64,000 nt of DNA, taken from the NCBI GenBank assembly GCA_946182825.1, contig CAMGZH010000014.1, positions 1-64,000 on the forward strand, read 5' to 3'. This document shows, piece after piece, positions 28,217 through 36,456 of the stretch. Below the pieces are notes generated by a model. It was not told the DNA's origin and searched no databases. It was given only the letters and a program-made list of their open reading frames with translations. The stretch's first letter is position 1. Every line of letters begins with the position of its first letter. Position numbers and translations under genes: made by a program. This DNA comes from an uncultured Lachnospiraceae bacterium. Its GTDB lineage: Bacteria; Bacillota; Clostridia; Lachnospirales; Lachnospiraceae.

Positions 28217-29287
28217 TTACGCCAACATATGCACAGGTCCCCGGGGTTCTAATCCGTCACCTTCATGAAAAACACACTCGCCTCCTGTAATGGTGAGATT
28301 AAAATACCGGCGATCCTCTGCCAGATCTACCCGTTCCTTTGTCTCCTTGAGGACAACGACGGGACGAAGCGCCTGATTCGGACGGTTCTTCACCACCCTC
28401 GCCTCACGACCGTCGGACAGGGTCACCATGGTACCGACGGGATAAATCGTCACATAGCGCAAAAAACTGTAGATCACGTCAATATCAAACATAATGCCGG
28501 CGTTCCCCATCAGATATTCCACAACTTCCAACGGGTTAAAGGGCTTCTTGTAGGAACGCTTCTGGATCATGGCATCATACACATCCGCCACATGGATGAT
28601 CCTTGCATACAGAGGGATCTCTTCCCCCTTCGCTCCGGTGGGATATCCACTACCATCATAATTCTCATGGTGCATCAGGATAGACTTCTTCATCTCATTT
28701 GTGAGTGCCGATGTCTGATCCAGAATCGTCGCCCCCAGCTGAGAGTGACTCTTCATAAGCTCCATTTCGTCATCATTGAGCTTCCCCGGCTTATTCAGGA
28801 TCTCATCCGGAATCGCCAGCTTACCAATATCATGAAGCATGGCCGTCGTCGCCAGCTCCTTCAGTTCCTGATCGGACAGACCCATGCCGATACCGCATAC
28901 CGTCGAGATCATAGCGACATTCACCGAATGGGTGTAGATATCATGCTTATGCTCTTTCAGTTCTACCATATCCAACAGCCGGTCTTCCATATGCAGAATG
29001 GATTCCACAACGGATGTGGCAAAAAAGATCACGCGATCCACATTCAGAATATGCTGTGCCTTCACCTCGCTGATGCGCCAGTCCTCACCAAAACCCGGAT
29101 TCATCTTCCCAAGTTCCGGGAATTCATCATAGACAAACACCCCCGGATAGTGCTGATTACACAGCTGTGTGATGATCGGAGGCGTCAATACATGATTCGC
29201 GCCCAGAAGGCAAACGCCTCGTCGATTGTAAATACTCTTCAGAGAAATCATCCCCGGGAGTAAATGATCGGATGGAACATACTTCAT
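28217..29287 (-). CDS. HD-GYP domain protein, probable cyclic-di-GMP phosphodiesterase
   Basis: A 356-residue soluble protein. An N-terminal region (1-95) opens with the same kind of short domain as the first HD-GYP protein (LLPGMISLKSIYNRRGVCLLGANHVLT). The HD-GYP domain (about 105-290) keeps HSVNVAM, LHDIGK, HHENYDGSGYP and HVADVYDAM. A short beta-rich tail (300-356) follows with VTLSDGREARVVKNRP, as in other Clostridial members. It is expected to hydrolyse cyclic-di-GMP. Transcribed alone, ending at its own terminator. Confidence 0.85.
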   Translation of the reverse strand: MKYVPSDHLLPGMISLKSIYNRRGVCLLGANHVLTPPIITQLCNQHYPGVFVYDEFPELGKMNPGFGEDWRISEVKAQHILNVDRVIFFATSVVESILHMEDRLLDMVELKEHKHDIYTHSVNVAMISTVCGIGMGLSDQELKELATTAMLHDIGKLAIPDEILNKPGKLNDDEMELMKSHSQLGATILDQTSALTNEMKKSILMHHENYDGSGYPTGAKGEEIPLYARIIHVADVYDAMIQKRSYKKPFNPLEVVEYLMGNAGIMFDIDVIYSFLRYVTIYPVGTMVTLSDGREARVVKNRPNQALRPVVVLKETKERVDLAEDRRYFNLTITGGECVFHEGDGLEPRGPVHMLA

Positions 29288-29438
29288 ACTTCCCCCTAAC
29301 TATGTGCAGACTTCCTTCTGCACTGATGCCTCATCAGTTACTCCCCCTCCAAGTAAAAAGTATAGCATGACCCATTCCTAAAAGCCACGAAAACGATTTT
29401 GTTTTCTTAATTTTGTACGAATCCACAACGAAACATCA

Positions 29439-29948
29439 TCAGATTCCCCAGAAGTCACCCAAGGATTCCTTTGTTTCGAAGTCCCGGTCATTGGGATCCA
29501 GAGGTAACCCCTTCACATCCATCCGGTCGATTCGCAAAAAACGCCCCTTTTCCAGAGAAGTAAGAACAGAATCGATCTGATCCTCCGTTCCCTGGATCTC
29601 CATCAGCACCGTACCGTCCGCTTCATTGCGCACCCATCCCGTTGCTCCCGCTTCTGCCGCTGCCATCCGGCTCCGGTAACGGAACCCGACCCCCTGAACA
29701 ATACCATGGAAACGGATCCTTTTGCGCAGGATTCCCTGCCGTATCTCCAGAAAATATTCCTGCCGCCAAGGACTTCCCTCATCCAGCCCATGCTCTGTCA
29801 GCCAGGCATCCGTCACGGATACACGCATTTGCTTCCCCTGTTCATTTTCTAGTGTGAGAGACAACTTCGGCTCTTCTCCCTCCGGAAGTTCCTCACACCC
29901 ATATTCTCCGTCAAAAATCTGTCGAATGCTCCACATGAATTTTTCCAT
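29439..29948 (-). CDS. Acylphosphatase-domain protein with N-terminal extension
   Basis: The C-terminal half (about 80-150 of 169 residues) is an acylphosphatase: RIRFHGIVQGVGFRYR carries the catalytic Arg and GWVRNEADGTV the catalytic Asn. Normal acylphosphatases are about 90 residues. Here about 75 extra N-terminal residues (SIRQIFDGEYGCEELPEGEEP...) form a separate, unrecognised domain, and about 20 follow at the end. The enzyme domain should hydrolyse carboxyl-phosphate bonds. The start is uncertain: ATG at 29948 has AAAAGG directly before it and ATG at 29936 is also possible; the track's longer ORF is in intergenic sequence. Transcribed alone, divergent from the antiporter. Confidence 0.78.
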   Translation of the reverse strand: MEKFMWSIRQIFDGEYGCEELPEGEEPKLSLTLENEQGKQMRVSVTDAWLTEHGLDEGSPWRQEYFLEIRQGILRKRIRFHGIVQGVGFRYRSRMAAAEAGATGWVRNEADGTVLMEIQGTEDQIDSVLTSLEKGRFLRIDRMDVKGLPLDPNDRDFETKESLGDFWGI

Positions 29949-30019
29949 CCTTTTCTCTTTCTTTGATGAAATTGTAGCACAAATACCGGTTGGACAATTG
30001 CATTTTTTCTCTTTTAAAC

Positions 30020-30048
30020 TTACAATATTCAGTTGGAACACATATAAA
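30020..30048 (+). promoter_or_regulatory. Promoter of the antiporter operon
   Basis: TTACAA and TATAAA are 17 bp apart. A perfect 10-bp palindrome TTCGTACGAA lies just downstream, at about the first transcribed bases, and could be an operator. Confidence 0.5.
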
Positions 30049-30098
30049 AGAGTATGTACTTGTTCGTACGAAAATTATGTAGATATGGAGGTTTTTAC

Positions 30099-31448
30099 AT
30101 GTCTATCCCTGTATGGCTTTGTATTCCCTTTGCGGGAATGCTGTTAAGTGTTGCGCTGGGCCCGATCCTGGCAGAAGAATGGTGGGAGAAAAACAAACAG
30201 TATCTGGTTGCCGGATGGTCCATCCTGACCATTGCGCTTTTTGCCATTGTCTTTGGTATTTCACAGTCGGCCGAGGTGACCCTGGAGTGTATCTTCAATG
30301 ACTACCTGACCTTTATCATCCTGTTATTCGGATTGTTCTGTGTATCCGGTAACATTTCCTTCAAGGGAGATTTGGCAGGTTCGCCTCAGGTCAACATCTT
30401 CCTGCTGACCGTAGGTACCATCCTTTCCAGCCTCATTGGAACCACCGGTTCCTCTATGCTGATGGTTCGTCCTGTGCTGAAGATGAATTCCTGGAGAACG
30501 CGTAAGAGTCATCTGATGATCTTTTTCATCTTCATGGTTTCAAACCTTGGAGGTGTTTTGACCCCCATCGGTGACCCACCGCTTTTAATGGGATTTATGC
30601 GTGGCGTCCCCTTCCAGTGGTCACTGAACCTGTTCCCCATGATGCTTTTGAATATGGTCATTCTTCTGACCATCTTCTACTTCCTTGACCGCAAGTTCTA
30701 TCGTATGGATGTTGCGGAAGGACGTATGCCGGATATCAGCAAGCCCGGTACGACTCTGACCCTTTCCGGCAAACACAACATCCTGTTTCTGATCATGATC
30801 GTGGCTGCCGTTGTTTTAAGTGGAATCCTGCCATCTGTACCGGCTTTTCAGAATGCAGACGGTACCGTACGGGGAATTCACATTTTTGGAGAGGTTACCT
30901 TCGGTTTCCCTTCTCTTATCGAGTGTGTGATCATTCTCCTTGCTGCATGGCTGTCCTTTAAGACTACACCGGAGAAGATCCGTCGTAAGAACCACTTTAC
31001 CTGGAGTGCCATTGAAGAAGTCGCCATCCTGTTTATCGGTATTTTTATCACCATGCAGCCTGCCCTTCTCCTGTTAAAGGAAGTGGGACCAAAGCTTGGA
31101 CTTACTACCCCGACCCAGATGTTCTGGATCACCGGTGCTCTGTCCTCATTCCTGGATAATACACCGACTTACCTGGTATTCCTTACCACAGCCGGTACCC
31201 TGGGTGCCACAACCGGTATTTCCACCGCCGTAGGTGTCATTCCGGTCAAGCTATTAGAAGCAATTTCCTGCGGAGCTGTCTTCATGGGTGCCAATACCTA
31301 CATCGGCAATGCCCCGAACTTCATGGTCAAGACCCTTTCCGACGAGAATGGTGTGCGTATGCCATCCTTCTTTGGTTACATGAAATGGTCCTTTGCCATT
31401 CTTGTTCCTACCTTTATCGTAGACATGCTTGTTTTCTTTATTTTCTAA
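30099..31448 (+). CDS. NhaD-type sodium:proton antiporter
   Basis: A 449-residue integral membrane protein with about 11-12 hydrophobic spans. The motif SNLGGVLTPIGDPPLLMGFMRGVPF is characteristic of the NhaD/ion transporter superfamily, with a matching repeat SSFLDNTPTYLVFL in the C-terminal half. It probably exchanges sodium for protons at the membrane. The start is at MSIPVWL with GGAGG 7 bases before it; the track's 15 additional codons are dropped. The downstream kinase-like gene begins after 15 bp and is in the same operon. Confidence 0.85.
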   Translation: MSIPVWLCIPFAGMLLSVALGPILAEEWWEKNKQYLVAGWSILTIALFAIVFGISQSAEVTLECIFNDYLTFIILLFGLFCVSGNISFKGDLAGSPQVNIFLLTVGTILSSLIGTTGSSMLMVRPVLKMNSWRTRKSHLMIFFIFMVSNLGGVLTPIGDPPLLMGFMRGVPFQWSLNLFPMMLLNMVILLTIFYFLDRKFYRMDVAEGRMPDISKPGTTLTLSGKHNILFLIMIVAAVVLSGILPSVPAFQNADGTVRGIHIFGEVTFGFPSLIECVIILLAAWLSFKTTPEKIRRKNHFTWSAIEEVAILFIGIFITMQPALLLLKEVGPKLGLTTPTQMFWITGALSSFLDNTPTYLVFLTTAGTLGATTGISTAVGVIPVKLLEAISCGAVFMGANTYIGNAPNFMVKTLSDENGVRMPSFFGYMKWSFAILVPTFIVDMLVFFIF

Positions 31449-31463
31449 GGGGAGGTGCATCAG

Positions 31464-32558
31464 ATGAGTAATACGAAAAACACAAACAACAACGAACCCG
31501 CTAACCTGCGCGCCTCAGAAGAGCAAAGACGAGAACTGGCCAGACGGATCTACCATCTCGACCAGATTACCTATGACTCCATCGGTTCTAACCTGGGCCG
31601 CGTCTTTCCAAGCGATAAGGAGACCAGCATCGTTAAGATCGCGCACTACCTTAAGTACACGGATCTTGAGCATATCGTCCAGTCCGAGATGGCTTTGATC
31701 TACAACATGATCAACACCATCAAGAATGCAGCGCTGCGTTACGACCTTCTTCGGGAGTACGACTCTATCATGGACGAGATGAAGTCCATTACCCGTTCCT
31801 TCGAAAGCTACGAGATCATTTCCGATCACCGGGACGGAATGTCAAAACTGGTCAAAGACCTTCGCATCAAAGAGAACACTCCGCTGATCATCTGCATCAG
31901 CCGTACCTACGGCAGTGGTGGTTCCCAGATCGGAATGGAACTGGCTGATGCACTCCAGATCAACTACTACAATGCCGAGATCTTCAAGACCGTTCTCGCC
32001 CGACTTGAAGCCGAGCAGGACAATCTTCAGGACGAGACCTTCTACATGCCTTCCGACGGTGGTAAGGCAGCTGCCGGTCCCGCGGTTCCTTACGAGGCTG
32101 AGAAGAAGACCCTTCACCAGAGGATCCAGAAGATCTTCCGTTACCACGGACTTCCTACCCGTGACGCCGTCTTCTTCAACCAGAGCAACCTCATCGTTGA
32201 GAAAGCCAGAAGCGGTGAGTCTTTTGTCATTGTAGGACGTTGTGCTGACGCGATCCTTGAGAACAATGGCATTCCCCATATCAGCTTCTACATTACAGCG
32301 CCTTTTGAGAAGCGTATGCATCGTATCATGGATATCAACCATCTGTCTGCCAAGGATGCTGCCAAGCAGATCCGTAAGATTGATCAGGGACACGAAGCCT
32401 ACTACAAGTATTTCACCAGCCGTCGCTGGGGACGTGCAAGTAACTATGATATCTGCTTCAACTCTGCCATCTACGGATTGGAAGGTTCCAAAGATTTCAT
32501 CCTTCGTATCCTGAAATCCAACGATATCATTGATGATTCCGATGTCAAGAACATATAA
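31464..32558 (+). CDS. Cytidylate kinase-like family protein
   Basis: A 364-residue protein. Residues 1-130 are helical and charged, without a recognised domain. The second half has a P-loop variant in ISRTYGSGGSQIGMELADAL and the VGRCADAIL segment, as in the cytidylate-kinase-like family (AAA_26 type) common in Lachnospiraceae. True CMP kinases are about 220 residues and lack the N-terminal part, so nucleotide kinase activity is not assured. GGAGG lies 8 bases before the chosen ATG. It is coupled to the antiporter gene; the reason for this pairing is unknown. Confidence 0.72.
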   Translation: MSNTKNTNNNEPANLRASEEQRRELARRIYHLDQITYDSIGSNLGRVFPSDKETSIVKIAHYLKYTDLEHIVQSEMALIYNMINTIKNAALRYDLLREYDSIMDEMKSITRSFESYEIISDHRDGMSKLVKDLRIKENTPLIICISRTYGSGGSQIGMELADALQINYYNAEIFKTVLARLEAEQDNLQDETFYMPSDGGKAAAGPAVPYEAEKKTLHQRIQKIFRYHGLPTRDAVFFNQSNLIVEKARSGESFVIVGRCADAILENNGIPHISFYITAPFEKRMHRIMDINHLSAKDAAKQIRKIDQGHEAYYKYFTSRRWGRASNYDICFNSAIYGLEGSKDFILRILKSNDIIDDSDVKNI

Positions 32559-32575
32559 TTAAGTATACCTGCCAT

Positions 32576-32611
32576 AAAAACCGCTATCCCTTTACAGGGA
32601 TAGCGGTTTTT
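32576..32611. terminator. Bidirectional terminator between the kinase-like and sugar-binding genes
   Basis: AAAAACCGCTATCCC-TTTA... with perfect complement ending GCGGTTTTT; U-runs on both sides, so it can stop both convergent transcripts. Confidence 0.92.
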
Positions 32612-33686
32612 AATGCTCTCGCTTAACGGCTTCCTCTCGGTCCACCTTCTGATAGGGAAGAAAAAGATACCTTCCATCCTTCAGGGAAAAATCCCTTAGC
32701 TCCCGCTTTTCAATCAGTGCCAGGGCTAGCTGTGCGATTGCACCGGCCTGCCCCTCCTTGTCGTTGTATACCGTCCCCTGAATTTTCCCAGAGGCGACAG
32801 CTGCAAGGCCTTCCTTTAATCCGTCGATTCCATAGATCTGGGGGTAGTCCTCTTTGGACAAGCCGCTTTTCTCGTAAGCCTCTCTTGCCCCAAGCGCCAT
32901 GGCATCATTATTTGCCAGCACCAGTTCGATCTCATTTTTCTTTTGTGCAATAAGCTGGGTCATTTTGTTCCGAGCCTGATCCTTACTCCAGTCGGCGATC
33001 TCATAGCTGACCTTATCCAGCTTAATCCCTTTTGCTGTCAGCGTTCCCACTGCTTCATCGGTTCGAAGGATCGCATCCTGATGACCGGTCTCTCCCTCCA
33101 GCACTACGTACTGGATCCTGCCGTCCCGATTCCGGTCCACCTTTGGATCATACTTCCCTTTTCCTTTCTTTTTAGAGTTTTTTAAAACGATATGATCCGC
33201 CGCCATTTCTCCCTGCATCACACCGGAAACAGCCGCATCTCCTCCCACATAATAGAGTTTTTCCCACTGCATCAGATCTTCTCTCACAAGCTCCCGGTTA
33301 AAAAACACCACGGGGATATCGTTACGACGGGCCATGTTGATGATCTTGGTGGGTGCTGTCCGATCTACCAGATCAACGCAGAGGATATCGCAGCCAGCAT
33401 CGATCATCTCTTCCACCACCCGGTCCTGTATTGCCTGTTTTCCGCCTCCATTCTTCACCGTTACAACGATGTGCATCTGCGAAGTTTTTTCTTTTTTTGC
33501 AAAATTATCCCGGAGGCAATCCGTTAATGCGTTGATATAATCGTCCTGTTCAATATACTTTACGACCCCCACCCGTATGGTCTTTGAGGAATGGGATTTC
33601 TCCTGTCCACAGCCTGCTGCAGACACAAGAAAAATTGAGAAAATCAACATTTGTACTAACCTTACGTTTAACTTCTTCATTCTCAT
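32610..33686 (-). CDS. Galactose/glucose-binding lipoprotein (MglB-like), last gene of a sensor operon
   Basis: A 358-residue periplasmic-binding-protein-type lipoprotein. The signal ends in VSAAGC (cysteine near 26). The mature part is MglB-like, with the calcium loop DRNRDGRIQYVVLEGE and the sugar-stacking and hydrogen-bonding segments VVFFNRE, GETGHQDA and NNDAMALGA. Its start overlaps the stop of the preceding binding-protein gene by 4 bp, in an operon with a response regulator and kinase, not with a permease. It may present galactose or glucose to the sensor or feed the mglA/mglC transporter upstream. Its calcium site is shared with the MglB at 41.4 kb, but the two are clearly different proteins. 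Confidence 0.83.
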   Translation of the reverse strand: MRMKKLNVRLVQMLIFSIFLVSAAGCGQEKSHSSKTIRVGVVKYIEQDDYINALTDCLRDNFAKKEKTSQMHIVVTVKNGGGKQAIQDRVVEEMIDAGCDILCVDLVDRTAPTKIINMARRNDIPVVFFNRELVREDLMQWEKLYYVGGDAAVSGVMQGEMAADHIVLKNSKKKGKGKYDPKVDRNRDGRIQYVVLEGETGHQDAILRTDEAVGTLTAKGIKLDKVSYEIADWSKDQARNKMTQLIAQKKNEIELVLANNDAMALGAREAYEKSGLSKEDYPQIYGIDGLKEGLAAVASGKIQGTVYNDKEGQAGAIAQLALALIEKRELRDFSLKDGRYLFLPYQKVDREEAVKREH

Positions 33687-34645
33687 CGCTCCATTGCTGA
33701 CAGGAATTTTTGATATTTCTCAGTAAAAAGCTCTCCCTTGTCCGGAACCAGAACATCGATAGACCGATCCTTTAGCTCCCTGCCCGGAAAGGAAAGCTTT
33801 TGTGCCATTTCCTGTACACTGTAATATCCCATGTCATAAAGATCCGCTGTCACCAGTCCCGCAATAATCTCACGTTCAAGCGCATAAACGGACTTGATGC
33901 TGTGACCGATCCCGTAGACGATGGCTCCATGCACGTCGTGCGCTGCCGCCGCATCCGCCACGTCCTCCAGAGTATCCGTCTCAAGGACCGCCAGGGCGGA
34001 AACCGTTGACCGGCTTCTTATCTCCTCTGCGATTGCTGTATCCTGCCTTTGATCCAGGATCCAGCAGATCTTTCCTCCTGCCTTTTCCACCACGTCAGAA
34101 AGCCCCTTCCAGCGCTGTTCCACGGCGGGATCTTCCTTTCTCCCCCGGACAACACCGATGCTTTTATCTCGTAAATTCCCGTTGTAATCTTTTACAATGC
34201 ACTGCCCCAGGGCTGCCCCCATCCGGTAATTGTCCGGCGCAACCAGGGCATAACGGCCGTAAAAATTCCTTCCGGTGGTACTCGCATTCAAAAGGATAGG
34301 CTCATGAAAGCCGGAGAGGACAGACTCCGTTTCTTTGCCGACTGCAGGCTGCAGGATAAAACCGTTGACCCCCTTGTTCCTTTGTTCTTCCATCAGTTCC
34401 TTTTCTTCTTCCAGATCAAGACCGTTATCGGTATTGCAGATTACCAGATGCAGGTTGTTTGCCTTGGCTGCATCCTTCAATCCCTTAATATAAGAATTCC
34501 ATTTACTGTTACCGGAGTCCTCAACGATTACCGCCACCTTTTTCTGAGGCCCTTCATCCGCCGATATTCGAACCGCCATGGTCATGGTAAAGATCCCAAG
34601 GATCAGTTCCACCACAAAAAAGATTGTTCTGCTCCATTTTTCCAT
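33683..34645 (-). CDS. Membrane-tethered sugar-binding protein of the sensor operon
   Basis: A 320-residue periplasmic-binding-protein family I protein (VAVIVEDSGNSKWNSYIKGLKDAAKAN; GFILQPAVG; VYGIGHSIK). The N-terminus WSRTIFFVVELILGIFTMTMAV is a hydrophobic anchor without a lipobox cysteine, so it is likely held by a membrane helix. It lies 2 bp after the histidine kinase gene and overlaps the next binding protein by 4 bp. Binding proteins in such positions often act as signal-input partners of YesM-type kinases. The ligand is not determined; simple sugars are likely. Confidence 0.75.
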   Translation of the reverse strand: MEKWSRTIFFVVELILGIFTMTMAVRISADEGPQKKVAVIVEDSGNSKWNSYIKGLKDAAKANNLHLVICNTDNGLDLEEEKELMEEQRNKGVNGFILQPAVGKETESVLSGFHEPILLNASTTGRNFYGRYALVAPDNYRMGAALGQCIVKDYNGNLRDKSIGVVRGRKEDPAVEQRWKGLSDVVEKAGGKICWILDQRQDTAIAEEIRSRSTVSALAVLETDTLEDVADAAAAHDVHGAIVYGIGHSIKSVYALEREIIAGLVTADLYDMGYYSVQEMAQKLSFPGRELKDRSIDVLVPDKGELFTEKYQKFLSAMER

Positions 34646-34647
34646 TG

Positions 34648-36456
34648 CTATGACCTTTCACTGTTCCCCTTATTCTTCATCTGCTGCTCCATCTGCCGGC
34701 ATGTTTCCGGCGAATACGGGATTGCCGGAAGATGAATGGTAACGGCAGTCCCCTCATCCGGTTCGCTCTCCGCTGTGATCCCGTATGCAGGGCCAAACAA
34801 CAACCGGATCCGGTTGTGTACATTTAGAACCCCCACACCGCTTCCGTGCTTTGGAACCTTCTCTCCTTCCGTCAGAAGATGATCCAGCTCCTCCTTCGTC
34901 ATACCGTTCCCGTTATCGACCACCGTCAGCCGGATCTCATCTCCGTCCATAAGTCCTGTCACTGTGATCTGTCCGCCATCATCTTCATCCATGTCTCCCA
35001 CCCCGTAGTAGATGGCATTTTCCAGCAACGGCTGAAGGATCAGTTTCACAGTGCAGCAGGAAAGGATCTGCGGATCGATCTTCGTCTGAAACGTAAAACG
35101 CTTCTTATAACGGATCCTTTGAATCTGCATATAACTCTCACAATGCGCAACTTCATCGGCAATACTGATAATGGTATGTCCCTTGGACAGACTGATCCTA
35201 AGAAGCCGCGCCAGCTGTGAGATCATCATAACAGCCTCATCGTTCTTACCCCCCTCTACCATCCAGGTAATGGAGTCCAGTGTATTGTACAGGAAATGGG
35301 GATTGATCTGAGACTGCAGCGCTGCGATCTCGCTTTTTCTCCTCTGATTCTGTTCTTCCACAATCTGCTTCATCAGATGATCGATCTCCTCATAGGACTT
35401 CTGTACCGATCGTCCCAGATACCGGATCTCGGCAGATCCACCCACATAAATATTCGGTTTCTCGCCAGCTTCATATGCCCTGACAGAACGATTCAGCTTT
35501 AAGATCGGCAGAGAGATCCGTCGGGCCACAATTCGGTTGACCCCCAGGAGCATCATAAGCAAAAGTCCTCCCGCCGTTAAAATAAAATACCGGAAGCGCT
35601 TCATACTGGAACTGATAGCGTTATCCGGCACGACCCCAACCAACTTCCAGCCGGTATACGAGATCGTCTTCACCTGATTGTGACGATGGGATCCCTTCAA
35701 TGCATCCGTATAGGAACCATCCACACGTGTTGCCATGGCAACACTGTTTTCCTTCACCAGACCGCGGTTGATCTGATCCAGACTGGGATGATAAATCAAC
35801 TCTCCTTTGTTATTACACAGATAGTAGTATTTTCCGTCCCCGGTCTCGTTGATCTGATCCATGATTTCTTTGATTCGACCGTAATCCATATCCACAAGAA
35901 GTACACCGGTACTTGGGTTCTCTCCGTCGGTCAGATCCACAGACTGACTGAGGGAAATGACCCAGTGATAGGGATCGGAGGCATTCTGAAAAAGATTCTG
36001 AATATGAGGCATGGAAAAATGCATATTCTCAATCTCCCCTGCTGCATCCGAGAACCACTTCTGCCTGGTTACATTCGGATCTTCCTTCTGGGTTAGAGAA
36101 GGTTCCGACATAATAAGACTTCCTTCATTGGAATAGATCGCAATGGATACCACAGAATCCCTGGATGACTCATATAACAGCCCCAGCTGCTGCATCAACT
36201 GAGGATTCTTCACATCCAGAGAATGTATCAGATCATAGTTTACCGTATTCGAGATGTTGCGCATACTCAAAAGCTCTCCCTGAAGGTTGGACACCGTTCG
36301 ATCCATCAGGCTGTCCGTATCCTTAAGGGTAAGCCGCATAAGTGATTTGGAATAGCTGTTAAACAGCAAAAGCCCCAGCGTCACTGTAATCACAATGGTA
36401 ATGGTCGTAAGGGCCGTCATGATCATTGCCTGAATTCCAAATATTTTTCCTTTCAC
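34648..36456 (-). CDS. Sensor histidine kinase, YesM/LytS type
   Basis: A 602-residue membrane kinase. Two spans (about 8-31 and 287-310) flank a 255-residue outside sensor domain of Cache type. HAMP follows (to about 365), then the His_kinase domain with the phospho-acceptor in SQINPHFLYNTLDS and the ATPase domain with DNGNGMTKEEL and GSGVGVLNVHNRI. It overlaps the response regulator gene by 4 bp (ATGA). With the two following binding proteins it looks like an extracellular sugar sensor; the mgl genes just upstream are the obvious targets (inference from position). Confidence 0.9.
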   Translation of the reverse strand: MKGKIFGIQAMIMTALTTITIVITVTLGLLLFNSYSKSLMRLTLKDTDSLMDRTVSNLQGELLSMRNISNTVNYDLIHSLDVKNPQLMQQLGLLYESSRDSVVSIAIYSNEGSLIMSEPSLTQKEDPNVTRQKWFSDAAGEIENMHFSMPHIQNLFQNASDPYHWVISLSQSVDLTDGENPSTGVLLVDMDYGRIKEIMDQINETGDGKYYYLCNNKGELIYHPSLDQINRGLVKENSVAMATRVDGSYTDALKGSHRHNQVKTISYTGWKLVGVVPDNAISSSMKRFRYFILTAGGLLLMMLLGVNRIVARRISLPILKLNRSVRAYEAGEKPNIYVGGSAEIRYLGRSVQKSYEEIDHLMKQIVEEQNQRRKSEIAALQSQINPHFLYNTLDSITWMVEGGKNDEAVMMISQLARLLRISLSKGHTIISIADEVAHCESYMQIQRIRYKKRFTFQTKIDPQILSCCTVKLILQPLLENAIYYGVGDMDEDDGGQITVTGLMDGDEIRLTVVDNGNGMTKEELDHLLTEGEKVPKHGSGVGVLNVHNRIRLLFGPAYGITAESEPDEGTAVTIHLPAIPYSPETCRQMEQQMKNKGNSERS

